A stretch of 64,000 nucleotides of DNA from Enterococcus sp. DIV1094 (lineage in GTDB: Bacteria; Bacillota; Bacilli; Lactobacillales; Enterococcaceae), in NCBI RefSeq assembly GCF_017316305.2, contig NZ_CP147250.1, forward strand, positions 2,851,001 to 2,915,000, written 5' to 3'. Under the pieces are notes generated by a model. The model worked only from the letters and a program-made list of their open reading frames with translations, had not been told where the DNA came from and did no database searches. A program made the position numbers and the translations under genes. The stretch's first letter is position 1, and each line of letters starts with the position of its first letter. Of the stretch, positions 17,605 through 25,105 are shown piece after piece.

Positions 17605-18282
17605 TTATAATGTTACAGCAATTTCTTCTGCTGGTTTCCCAATGACAACATGCTTTGTTTCTTTGATGTGAAGTAAAGCAGATTGTGCTTGGTATTTTGG
17701 ACGTGCCATTTGGTCGTTCATCATCGGAACTGGATTTGGTGATTCCCCTTTTGCATATTTCGCTGCATTTTTACCGATCGCACGATACGTTTCAAGTGTG
17801 ATCAGTGGTGCTTGTGGGAATAATTCAAGATTTGACAATGGTTGTAAATCTTTTTGGTGAATGATCGCTGTTCCTTTTGATTGGATCGACACGCAAATAC
17901 CTGAACCAGAAAGCTTGTCTCCCTCAACCGCAACAAATGCCACGTCTGAAGAACGGAACACTTTGACTACACGAGCTTTTAAGCCTTCCTCTTCGATCCC
18001 TGCAATGATTTGCTTCAAGATATCTTTATGACTCAAGCCAATGATACTCGTTGTTTGAGATGCCGCAAATGCAGGTCCAACTGCGATAACCACTTCATCT
18101 GGTGCATTGCCGGGTTGAGCAACACCGATGGAACGGAACCAAGATTCAGAGTTGTTATCTGCCGCTGCAACAGTAGACGGTGTACTTTTGAATGCTACTG
18201 TTTGGTCAGTTTTATTTGTATCCATTTCAGTCAAGACTTCTTGAATGATCGATCTTAATAAATTTTCGTTGATTTCTGCCAT
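17605..18282 (-). CDS. pduD: Propanediol dehydratase medium subunit
   Basis: 225 residues. The N-terminal segment [18 protein letters not shown] matches the known targeting helix of PduD, which leads diol dehydratase into the shell, and is followed by a disordered linker. The beta-subunit body has [19 protein letters not shown] and [25 protein letters not shown] is 7 nt before the ATG. It lies directly between pduC and pduE, as in all pdu operons. Confidence 0.95.
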   Translation of the reverse strand: MAEINENLLRSIIQEVLTEMDTNKTDQTVAFKSTPSTVAAADNNSESWFRSIGVAQPGNAPDEVVIAVGPAFAASQTTSIIGLSHKDILKQIIAGIEEEGLKARVVKVFRSSDVAFVAVEGDKLSGSGICVSIQSKGTAIIHQKDLQPLSNLELFPQAPLITLETYRAIGKNAAKYAKGESPNPVPMMNDQMARPKYQAQSALLHIKETKHVVIGKPAEEIAVTL

Positions 18283-18294
18283 TTCATACTCCTC

Positions 18295-19956
18295 CTATAT
18301 ATCCTGCGGGTTGATTGCGTTAGGAATTGCTTTCACTTTTTCCCACTCTGAGCCATCTAGACGATGCCCGGTTCCTGGTCCTGCATAGTCATTTTTATCA
18401 TTGACAGCAGAGATGACATTCCAATCTTTATCAAAGATAGAAGAAGTTTGTAAGAAGTCTCCGGCAACACGCTGTTTCAATAGATTCAACACGCTGACAG
18501 CGACATCTTCAAAACCTGTTTTAGATAAAGCTTTCACTAGATCTAACCCAGTAGCCCCACTCGCTAACAACTCTTCTGCTCCTTTGATATCTTGAACCAT
18601 GTCACGAGCAGGCATGTCATCAGAACCACGAGCGTAAGTTGCTGCTTCTACTTCTTCGTCTGTGATCGTTGGTAACCCTAATTCTGCAAATAACGCTTGC
18701 ATCGCTTTTGCTGCTTTATTACGAACTTTGATCACTTCTGCTTCTTCTACTGGACGTAATCCACCATCAACACGTAGGTCACGCTGTAAGATGTTGTAGT
18801 CATCAAAATCATCCGCATCAAAGTTTGAACCCGCAAACATATTGTCATAGTTTGGAGTCGCAGAATATCCTGAAGAAATATAATCAGTTCCTGGTAAGAA
18901 TTGCATCAATAAACGAGCTGTTCTACGGATATCTGAGTGAGAGAATGTCTGGTCATTTCCAGAAGCCACTTCAAGGTCAAGCAACATCGCAATCAAGTTT
19001 TCCGCTAAGACCGCACGGATTCCTGAAGGCACCGCACCTGGGATACCGATACAACTGATCGAACCATTTTGCAGTCCTTGCACACCCGCTGCTTTTGTTA
19101 GATAGATACATCTAGTTTCTAAATACAACATCGATTTGCCTTCTGCATAACCCATTTGTACTTCTGAACCTGTCCCAGAAGTGAAACGCATTTTCAAGCC
19201 ACGAGACGCATAACATGAAGCAAGGAACCCTTTTGACCAAGGTGTATCATCGCCATCAGTAAATACTTTCTCTGTACCATAAACCGAAATCGTTTCAGCA
19301 TACGCAGTGAACCCTCTCATACCAAGGTCAAGCTCAGTTGCTTCTTCCAATGAACACTGTGTCAATACGCCTGGACGTCCCACTTGTGAACCGATCATGA
19401 TCGAGATTGCATTAAACGGTGCATAACGTGCAACCGCGACTGTTGTTTCCTGCTCATCAAATCCACGTAAAGCGCCTTCAGCGGCATCCGCAGCAATCTG
19501 AACAGGGTTATCACGTAAGTTCGTTACGTGAGATTGTGTTGTTGGACGACGACGTGCACGCATTTTTTGAACGGCCATCATCATTTCAACCACATTCATG
19601 TAGCCGACAACTTCATTGATTTTTGCTGGTGTTGCTGAAGTCGTCAATTGGATGATTTCTTCACGGCAAATGTTTGGATCAACGATTTTATTCGCTAATT
19701 CTTTGGATGACATCTGCATTACTTCTTCTGCACGTGTGATGTCAATGCCATACTGCGCGATATACGCATCGATCAAATCAAAATCTTCTTTTGCTTTTCC
19801 ATCTAATTCAACGACCTCACCGGCAACGATCTTGATGCTTGGCTTTGGATCATTGGGACTTTGCATGGCGATCAGACCTTCGTCTATCCACTCATCAACA
19901 AATCCATCTTGGTTTACAGGTCTTTTTGATAATTCTTCAAATCGTTTCGATTTCAT
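18295..19956 (-). CDS. pduC: Propanediol (glycerol) dehydratase large subunit
   Basis: 553 residues. Adenosylcobalamin-dependent TIM-barrel catalytic subunit converting 1,2-propanediol to propionaldehyde and often glycerol to 3-hydroxypropionaldehyde. Highly conserved stretches include FGFNAISIMI-like APFNAISIMIGSQVG, FTSGTGSEVQMGYAEGKS, and SCIGIPGAVPSGIRAV. The start is ATG 19956 with a weak GGAGAGTGAG upstream. Sequence does not settle whether glycerol or propanediol is preferred. Confidence 0.97.
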   Translation of the reverse strand: MKSKRFEELSKRPVNQDGFVDEWIDEGLIAMQSPNDPKPSIKIVAGEVVELDGKAKEDFDLIDAYIAQYGIDITRAEEVMQMSSKELANKIVDPNICREEIIQLTTSATPAKINEVVGYMNVVEMMMAVQKMRARRRPTTQSHVTNLRDNPVQIAADAAEGALRGFDEQETTVAVARYAPFNAISIMIGSQVGRPGVLTQCSLEEATELDLGMRGFTAYAETISVYGTEKVFTDGDDTPWSKGFLASCYASRGLKMRFTSGTGSEVQMGYAEGKSMLYLETRCIYLTKAAGVQGLQNGSISCIGIPGAVPSGIRAVLAENLIAMLLDLEVASGNDQTFSHSDIRRTARLLMQFLPGTDYISSGYSATPNYDNMFAGSNFDADDFDDYNILQRDLRVDGGLRPVEEAEVIKVRNKAAKAMQALFAELGLPTITDEEVEAATYARGSDDMPARDMVQDIKGAEELLASGATGLDLVKALSKTGFEDVAVSVLNLLKQRVAGDFLQTSSIFDKDWNVISAVNDKNDYAGPGTGHRLDGSEWEKVKAIPNAINPQDI

Positions 19957-19976
19957 CTATTAACTCACTCTCCAAT

Positions 19977-20786
19977 TTAAATATATGATGGCTGATCATT
20001 CGTTGGTTCGCTGCCCAATGTACCTAATAATTTGATACCGATTTCACGCGCAGAGATCACCGCTTGACGTACAGCTCCTGAATCGCCACTAAATGTCATC
20101 GTTACCTCATTTGAAAAGTTTTGGCCATTTTGTGGTGTTGCATAACTAACAACTTCGATATTCGCTGCCTTCATTGCTGTATCTGCCATTACTACACCGA
20201 TCGCCGCTGGTGCGCCAACGATCAAACCAAATGATTTACCCACTGGAGTACCAAATACTTTGTTACACGCATAACTCGCTCGAGCAGTATATTGACATTC
20301 GATATGGCCCGCTTCATTTGCGTAAACATCACCAAACGTACGAGTATCTACTTCTTTTAATGTCACTTCAACCGCACGCTTCACATCTGAAACATCATCG
20401 CCACCGAAAATGATGATCGATCCATGACCAGCGCCACCTTTTGTATCTCTAGGCATTTCGATTGAGATCACTTCTGTATTTGTTGCTTTAACTGCTTCGT
20501 CAGCCGCCAAGATATGTGGCCCAGCACCTGTACGAGCACCCACAATACCGATTGAACGATATTTTTTCTCTAATTTCATCGTATCCAATAAAGATGAATC
20601 AACATTTGCAATCACCAAACCAATCGTATCGCCAAATTCTGATGCACCGACAAATTCTGTTAAGCCACAATGTTTTTCAATCATTTTGTTTGTTCCCCCC
20701 GAAGTATTTTCCTTTGTTTCATTTGATTCGATTTTATTCAAAACCTTTTTTAAGATTTCTTCTACTGCTGCATTATTATCAACCAT
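19977..20786 (-). CDS. pduB: Trimeric tandem-BMC shell protein PduB (with probable internal start for PduB')
   Basis: 269 residues with two BMC domains in tandem, forming pseudohexameric trimers. Residues 4-20 (NNAAVEEILKKVLNKIE) form an amphipathic helix; in Salmonella the PduB N-terminus links cargo to shell. An internal ATG (codon 35, base 20684) is preceded by GGGGGG about 10 nt upstream, matching the known short form PduB'. Domain 1 begins KHCGLTEFVGASEFGDTIG; domain 2 holds KSFGLIVGAPAAIGVV. GAGGTGA precedes the first start. Confidence 0.95.
   Translation of the reverse strand: MVDNNAAVEEILKKVLNKIESNETKENTSGGTNKMIEKHCGLTEFVGASEFGDTIGLVIANVDSSLLDTMKLEKKYRSIGIVGARTGAGPHILAADEAVKATNTEVISIEMPRDTKGGAGHGSIIIFGGDDVSDVKRAVEVTLKEVDTRTFGDVYANEAGHIECQYTARASYACNKVFGTPVGKSFGLIVGAPAAIGVVMADTAMKAANIEVVSYATPQNGQNFSNEVTMTFSGDSGAVRQAVISAREIGIKLLGTLGSEPTNDQPSYI
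20684..20699 (-). promoter_or_regulatory. Internal ribosome binding site for PduB'
   Basis: On the minus strand GGGGGGAA is followed after about 9 nt by ATG (A at 20684) in frame within pduB. This would give a product lacking the first 34 residues, as with the Salmonella PduB/PduB' pair. Confidence 0.6.
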
Positions 20787-20796
20787 TCAGATCACC

Positions 20797-21078
20797 TCAG
20801 TCAGTTAAATTTGGGAGTACTCTCTCAACTTCAGAATGAGGACGAGGAATCACGTAGTTTGAAACGACTTCCCCAACAGACCCTGCTGCTGCAACGCCAG
20901 CGTCAACTGCGGCTTTGACCGCACCTACATCTCCTCTGACCATTACAGTGACTAAACCTGAACCGATTTTTTCAGTGCCGATCAACGTTACATTCGCTGC
21001 CTTCACCATTGCATCTGCTGCTTCGATTGAACCGATCAATCCTCGAGTTTCAATCATGCCTAAAGCTTCTTGACCCAT
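20797..21078 (-). CDS. pduA: Hexameric microcompartment shell protein PduA, first gene of the operon
   Basis: 93 residues, a single BMC domain starting [20 protein letters not shown] and ending [18 protein letters not shown]. It forms the main facet hexamers and, in studied systems, the propanediol-permeable pore. The ATG at 21078 is preferred because GGAGG lies 7 nt upstream, while the ATG at 21084 lies 1 nt after it; the chosen start also matches the family N-terminus. It is the first gene of the 18-gene block. Confidence 0.95.
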   Translation of the reverse strand: MGQEALGMIETRGLIGSIEAADAMVKAANVTLIGTEKIGSGLVTVMVRGDVGAVKAAVDAGVAAAGSVGEVVSNYVIPRPHSEVERVLPNLTD

Positions 21079-21096
21079 TGTCATACCTCCTAATTT

Positions 21097-21111
21097 TAGT
21101 AGCGCTTACAA
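21097..21111 (-). promoter_or_regulatory. cre-like catabolite repression site
   Basis: Minus-strand TTGTAAGCGCTACTA matches the CcpA consensus WTGNAANCGNWWNCA except at the next-to-last position. It lies 19 bp before the pduA start, where bound CcpA would block transcription. Confidence 0.6.
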
Positions 21112-21122
21112 TATCATCATAT

Positions 21123-21160
21123 AAAAAAAAGATGGAAAATAATTGTTCCATCTTTTTTTT
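21123..21160 (-). terminator. Intrinsic terminator-like hairpin in the pduA leader
   Basis: Perfect 15-bp stem A8-GATGGAA / TTCCATC-T8 with an 8-nt loop, functional-looking in both directions. It lies 45 bp upstream of pduA and no gene ends here, so it may attenuate the pdu transcript. Confidence 0.7.
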
Positions 21161-21219
21161 ATGAATTTAGAAAATAATAATAATTTGCTGTGAATAAAAA
21201 AAGAAAACACGACAAATAA

Positions 21220-21242
21220 GCTTAAATTTTAATAATTTAAGC
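21220..21242. promoter_or_regulatory. Inverted repeat in the pocR-pduA divergent promoter region
   Basis: Perfect 8-bp repeat GCTTAAAT / ATTTAAGC with a 7-nt spacer, between pocR and pduA. It is a candidate regulator site, but no known PocR motif is available to me for comparison. Confidence 0.35.
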
Positions 21243-21357
21243 GAAACAATCTATTAAAATCTTGTCATTTGATAGTCAAAATCGTACTATTTGTGATGTT
21301 TTGTACAATAACTAGTGTTTTTCTGTTAGAATTAGTGCGATGAAAGGGGGCTGTTGC

Positions 21358-22266
21358 ATGATTCAAGGTCATCCAAAAGGAATTTATTTAGATAGACTTA
21401 CCAAGATAATGGAAGAATTTGCATTAGCAGTCGATTATGGCGCTGTATTAGTTGATATCCACGGTAAAGAAACGTCAAATTTGTTTAATTTTTCTCCTTT
21501 TTGCCAAACCATACGCGCAAATCCACAATTGAAACATCTGTGCCAAAAATGTGATGCTTATGGCGGTTTAGAAGCATCAAAAACCGGAAAACCACATATC
21601 TATCAATGCCATGCTGGCTTGACTGATATCTCCTTACCTCTGATATACGATCGACAACTACATGGCTTTGCACTTTTTGGTCAAGTACAAGTAGCTGATA
21701 TCAAGGAAAATCAAATCGATCGCATCCACCCATCGATCACGAATTGGAAGGACTATGCTGAACTGAGGCATGCACGTAATAAAGTACGTGTCGTGAATAA
21801 GAAACAAATCACGGCTGCCGCTTCACTTTTTGAAACGATCGCTGAACATTACGGAAAAGAAGAAGACCATCCTAGAGATCGGATCAAATTCAATCTCAGT
21901 ACACCGAAAGAAAAAACAGGTAAAACTAAGAATAAAGAAGCTAACTCCGATCATGGAGAAATCAATAAAGCAATCAAATATATCAACAAGAATCTCTCGC
22001 GCAACATCACACTAGATGAAGTAGCAAACCATGTTTATTTGAGTCACTATTATTTTAGCCGACTTTTCAAAAAAGAATTAGGGATCAGTTTCGTTAACTA
22101 CCTTAATAAACAACGGATCGAACAAGCAAAAGAATTACTGCTTCAAACGAATTTGAGCGTGCAAAAAATCGCCTACCGTATTGGCTACACTCAGCCAAGT
22201 TATTTCTGTAAACTATTCAAAAAAGAGACCGGAACAACTCCCGCTTCATTTAGAAGAAAGAGCTGA
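21358..22266 (+). CDS. pocR: PocR-type AraC family activator of the pdu operon
   Basis: 302 residues. Residues about 10-165 are a PocR sensory domain with cysteines in HLCQKCDAYGG and YQCHAGLTDI; this domain is thought to sense diols. Residues about 200-302 are an AraC DNA-binding domain with two helix-turn-helix motifs (ITLDEVANHVYLSHYYFSRL and VQKIAYRIGYTQPSYFCKLF). It is expected to activate pduA and pduU promoters. AAGGGGG is 7 nt before ATG 21358; an ATG at 21340 has no proper spacing. It is transcribed divergently from pduA and convergently with a cobalamin riboswitch RNA. Confidence 0.93.
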   Translation: MIQGHPKGIYLDRLTKIMEEFALAVDYGAVLVDIHGKETSNLFNFSPFCQTIRANPQLKHLCQKCDAYGGLEASKTGKPHIYQCHAGLTDISLPLIYDRQLHGFALFGQVQVADIKENQIDRIHPSITNWKDYAELRHARNKVRVVNKKQITAAASLFETIAEHYGKEEDHPRDRIKFNLSTPKEKTGKTKNKEANSDHGEINKAIKYINKNLSRNITLDEVANHVYLSHYYFSRLFKKELGISFVNYLNKQRIEQAKELLLQTNLSVQKIAYRIGYTQPSYFCKLFKKETGTTPASFRRKS

Positions 22267-22273
22267 TCCACTG

Positions 22274-22301
22274 AAAGACAGTTGGCCGACTGTCTTTTTT
22301 T
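22274..22301 (+). terminator. Terminator of pocR
   Basis: AAAGACAGT / ACTGTCTTT around TGGCCG, then a run of T's on the plus strand. On the minus strand the stem is followed only by TTTCAG, so it should stop pocR transcripts well and the opposing antisense RNA poorly. Confidence 0.88.
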
Positions 22302-22303
22302 CA

Positions 22304-22339
22304 ATAAAAAAAATGAAGTGTTTTCGAAAAAACACTTCA
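22304..22339 (-). terminator. Expression-platform terminator of the cobalamin riboswitch
   Basis: Minus-strand hairpin TGAAGTGTTTT-TTCG-AAAACACTTCA followed by a run of T's, 60 bp downstream of the riboswitch and before the pocR 3' end. It can decide between a short RNA and one antisense to pocR. Confidence 0.85.
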
Positions 22340-22401
22340 CCAAACAAGCCGTCTATTGATCGGTTTGAATCGCAAAATGATTTTCCCAATAAAATCACTT
22401 T

Positions 22402-22538
22402 CACATCATGTAAGGTATCCTGACTTTGCTTCATCCTACTACCTCGCCTTCCCGTAAGTGGCTAAATGAGGGGTCGTCTGCATATACAGTAAAAAGGGTC
22501 TGTCAAGGATTCTCACCTTGTTCCCTTAACATCATGTG
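22402..22538 (-). promoter_or_regulatory. Adenosylcobalamin riboswitch, antisense-oriented to pocR
   Basis: On the minus strand the class hallmarks appear in order: a closing stem CACATGATGT / ACATGATGTG, then AGGGAACAAGGTGAGAATCC, GACAGACCC, GCAGACGACCCC, the B12-box-like GCCACTTACGGGAAGGCGAG, and AAGTCAGGATACCT at the 3' side. It is not followed by a gene on its own strand; it points into the 3' end of pocR. In Listeria monocytogenes the same arrangement (riboswitch Rli39 and antisense RNA AspocR) makes pocR expression depend on B12. Confidence 0.93.
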
Positions 22539-22559
22539 TTTATATTTTTATTATTTCCA

Positions 22560-22588
22560 ATTATACATTACTTCACAATCATGGTCAA
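22560..22588 (-). promoter_or_regulatory. Promoter of the riboswitch RNA
   Basis: Minus-strand TTGACC (22588-22583), a 17-nt spacer and TATAAT (22565-22560), nearly consensus for sigma-A. It lies just after the pduV stop and some 22 bp before the riboswitch. Confidence 0.88.
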
Positions 22589-22630
22589 TAGATAACAGAA
22601 GCACTTTATTTTAAACCGTATTTCTGCCAC

Positions 22631-23065
22631 CTATCCTTTCGTAGACAAGTGTTTCTCTAATTCGTCTAAACCAAAACCTGTTATGGTAGAAACTTCAAAA
22701 ATCTTAGATGCACCAGCTAATTGCAACAATTCACAGGCTTTTGCTCGTGTCTGTTCATCTGCTAAGTCAACTTTTGAGATCACACCGATTACTTCTTTGT
22801 TGAATCTTGATGAAAAATAAGGAGGAAAATAATTTTGAGCGCTTGTAATATCTTGAACGAATGCAACCACCTCTGCCTCGATCGAAGCGCTGACTAACGC
22901 ATTATAGTAAAACTGATTCTCCATGAACTCGCCAGGTGTATCGATTGAATCATCCAGATAATACACTTGTTGAGTCTTATGATAAGAAATGTCTTTCTTT
23001 TGTAGCCACTGTGACAAGGTGGTTTTACCACTACCTGTTTGTCCAATAAAAATCACCCGACGCAT
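22631..23065 (-). CDS. pduV: PduV/EutP family small GTPase
   Basis: 144 residues. P-loop at the N-terminus (FIGQTGSGKTTL), switch-like region, and an NKxD-type base motif as SKVDLADE. In Salmonella PduV lies on the outside of the compartment and is tied to its movement; ATPase/GTPase activity is assumed. AGGTGA precedes the ATG. It follows pduU by 50 bp on the same strand, as in Listeria. Confidence 0.92.
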   Translation of the reverse strand: MRRVIFIGQTGSGKTTLSQWLQKKDISYHKTQQVYYLDDSIDTPGEFMENQFYYNALVSASIEAEVVAFVQDITSAQNYFPPYFSSRFNKEVIGVISKVDLADEQTRAKACELLQLAGASKIFEVSTITGFGLDELEKHLSTKG

Positions 23066-23115
23066 TTTTTCACCTGCCGTTTCTCGCGAATCAACAATCA
23101 GTGATTGCGGATATC

Positions 23116-23469
23116 CTATGTTTTTGTGATCTCAGGGATATCAAACCCTAGAACCGTATTCATTGTTTGGATGACTTGTTGCAGTGCATATTCAACAGAA
23201 GAAACCTCACCAGTAAAAACAACTGATCCACTAAATCGATCCATGAAACCGATCGACACATCTCCTGATTTTTTAGCGATATCTGCACCGATGATCGACG
23301 CTTCACTTGGAGTGATCGTTAAAATACCGATTGCATTACTCGCCTCGCTCAATCCAAGCTTTACAAATACTTCACGATCAGCATTCGGGATGATGTGTGC
23401 GAGTGTGACCTGTTTTCCTGGAACGTATTCTTGGATCGTTCGTTCGATTTGTCTTTCGTTTGCCACCAT
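23116..23469 (-). CDS. pduU: Circularly permuted microcompartment shell protein PduU
   Basis: 117 residues. PduU is a BMC-fold hexamer with permuted secondary structure and a beta-barrel cap from its N-terminus ([22 protein letters not shown] here). The permuted core shows [20 protein letters not shown] and [19 protein letters not shown]. It is a minor shell component that may bind PduV. GGGGGAGG precedes the ATG. It starts the short pduUV operon, with no pduT or pduS before it. Confidence 0.93.
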   Translation of the reverse strand: MVANERQIERTIQEYVPGKQVTLAHIIPNADREVFVKLGLSEASNAIGILTITPSEASIIGADIAKKSGDVSIGFMDRFSGSVVFTGEVSSVEYALQQVIQTMNTVLGFDIPEITKT

Positions 23470-23591
23470 TTGCCTCCCCCTACTATCTAATAATAACTAT
23501 ATTCTAGCATAGAAAAATAGAAGTATTTTGTCTTTGATTTGAGGAAGTAACAAATATTTGCGACTTATGAAAGCTTTTTCATCCGATGAAG

Positions 23592-23637
23592 AAAACTACT
23601 ATTCCCAACTTTATCCAAGCTGAGAATAGTAGTTTTT
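23592..23637 (-). terminator. Terminator downstream of hicAB (first repeat copy)
   Basis: Stem AAAACTACTATTC / GAATAGTAGTTTT with T's on both sides, inside the direct repeat. It would end minus-strand transcription from hicAB. Confidence 0.8.
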
Positions 23638-23709
23638 CTTTACTTAATAGATATGATCATCCGACTGCCCCTCTTGTTCGATAGTTATCGTTAGTCGATG
23701 AGGTAAACA
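23593..23709. repeat. 117-bp direct repeat, copy 1
   Basis: Aligns without gaps to 24608-24724 (offset 1015) with about six mismatches by eye. It contains a terminator and the 3' end of a NusG-II gene copy. Together with copy 2 it brackets hicAB. Confidence 0.92.
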
Positions 23710-23736
23710 GATAATGCTTTATTTTGGTTCTTGCCT
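23644..23736 (-). pseudogene. 3' remnant of a NusG-II domain gene
   Basis: Translates on the minus strand as CLPHRLTITIEQEGQSDDHIY, two residues different from the end of the intact gene at 24659-25066. Further upstream, the same frame still reads EP..SIIC but holds a TAA, so only the 3' end survives. Confidence 0.75.
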
Positions 23737-23742
23737 TATCTA

Positions 23743-24171
23743 TTATTTTTTTCTTGGATGGAGGATATCATCGGCTTTATTTGCAATCGATTCTGTTAGC
23801 AAGACCGAAAAATTTATACCAGCACGTTTTCCTAAGGTATCCGCCCATCTTGGGATCGTTAATGTTTTCTTGATCGATTCTGTGTCTTTTAAATATTTAG
23901 CAACATCTACACGTATCAACGTCGTAAAGGAATCTGTTTCTATAGAAATCTGATTGATCGGGGTTGGCTTTGGTAGTGAATCTCCATGCTCGATATAATC
24001 CGCCAAAACCATGCCTAAAACCTCTTCTGCCATTGCGATTCCATAAGAGATATCATTTTCATTGATCCCTGTGTAAGCCCCCTGGATATCAGGAAATTCA
24101 ATGAAGTAACCACCATCTTCTTCTGGTTTAAAAATAGCAGGATATGTTTTCGCTAAAGGCTCGCTTAACAT
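23743..24171 (-). CDS. hicB: HicB family antitoxin
   Basis: 142 residues. N-terminal partially degraded RNase H fold typical of HicB (YPAIFKPEEDGGYFIEFPDIQGAYTG, here read as two adjacent parts; then AMAEEVLGMVLADYIEHGD). C-terminal DNA-binding segment (TIPRWADTLGKRAGINFSVLLTES) of ribbon-helix-helix type. It would neutralise HicA and repress the operon. AGGGGG is 7 nt before the ATG. It lies 34 bp downstream of hicA. Confidence 0.92.
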   Translation of the reverse strand: MLSEPLAKTYPAIFKPEEDGGYFIEFPDIQGAYTGINENDISYGIAMAEEVLGMVLADYIEHGDSLPKPTPINQISIETDSFTTLIRVDVAKYLKDTESIKKTLTIPRWADTLGKRAGINFSVLLTESIANKADDILHPRKK

Positions 24172-24205
24172 TTCAGTTCCCCCTTTCTGCTAGCCAAATG
24201 CGAGA

Positions 24206-24397
24206 TTATTTCAATCCCGCATCTTTCAAAATTTTTTGCTCAAGTCCTCGACCGAGATCTTGATTGGCATGAACAGGAACAGTAATTCTAACATCATCCT
24301 TATAAAGGTGGTGGTGAGAGCCTTCCTGCCTTCGCTCAATCCAACCATTTTCCTTCAATAACCTAAGCATTTCTTTTCCTGTAAGCGGCTTTTGCAC
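24206..24397 (-). CDS. hicA: HicA family mRNA interferase toxin
   Basis: 63 residues, standard HicA length. It has the double-stranded-RNA-binding-like fold with the catalytic histidine region GSHHHLYKDD and the start TGKEMLRLLKENGW. HicA cleaves mRNA in a ribosome-independent manner. GTG start at 24397, close after AGGGAG. Toxin first, antitoxin second, the classic hicAB order. The pair is flanked by 117-bp direct repeats. Confidence 0.92.
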   Translation of the reverse strand: MQKPLTGKEMLRLLKENGWIERRQEGSHHHLYKDDVRITVPVHANQDLGRGLEQKILKDAGLK

Positions 24398-24607
24398 TAT
24401 ACTCCCTTACAAAAATATTATAGCACGTACTAACACGTGTGGGGAGAAAATGCTAAATTTTTATTAGTTTATCCTACTTGTATAACGAAACTTCAATGCT
24501 TTGATACATTAAAACTAGCCCAACTCTTTCTTTTACAGATCAAATACTTTATATCTTCCAAATTATTTTTCAGCGACATCTCACATCACTTGGAGTGAAA
24601 CCGCAAA

Positions 24608-24724
24608 AAACTACTACCCCCAACTTTATCCAAGCTGACAATAGTAGTTTTTCTTTACTTAATAGATATGATAATCCGACTGCCCCTCTTGTTCGATAGT
24701 TATCACTAGTCGATGAGGTAAACA
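24608..24724. repeat. 117-bp direct repeat, copy 2
   Basis: Partner of 23593-23709. It contains the terminator and the C-terminal codons of the intact NusG-II gene. Confidence 0.92.
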
Positions 24725-25066
24725 AATACTGGTTTGTCCTGGTTCTGAGATCCAACCGGTTCTTACCGCGATTTGATCAGGGCTATTATCTTCTTTCACT
24801 CTGATTTTACCTTCATTGATTTCAACAATGTTATATTGTGTATCAGATGGGTGATAGGTCACCTTCTTACTGCTGATATCGTCTAAATCAAAACGGTCAA
24901 CTTCATTGCCATCGATTTTGACTACCGCATACTTGACACTATTTTCGCTTTCTTCTTTATCAAATGACAAAGCAAATACGATTGTCGGTACTAAAGAAGC
25001 CACGATCAACACAAAAATAATGATGATATCCCAAGGTTTTATACCTGTTTTACGAAAGTTGTTCAT
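24659..25066 (-). CDS. NusG domain II-containing protein
   Basis: 135 residues. One N-terminal membrane helix (IIIIFVLIVASLVPTIVFAL) and an extracytoplasmic beta domain of the NusG-II type (AVVKIDGNEVDRFDLDD.., CLPHRLVITIE). Such proteins are often encoded with Gx or FMN/quinone-linked membrane genes, but here it stands alone. Its function is unknown. Its 3' end and terminator are duplicated downstream around hicAB. Confidence 0.8.
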   Translation of the reverse strand: MNNFRKTGIKPWDIIIIFVLIVASLVPTIVFALSFDKEESENSVKYAVVKIDGNEVDRFDLDDISSKKVTYHPSDTQYNIVEINEGKIRVKEDNSPDQIAVRTGWISEPGQTSICLPHRLVITIEQEGQSDYHIY

Positions 25067-25105
25067 TTAGATTGTCCTTTGTTGGATTTTCTTTTCTCTT
25101 AATGC

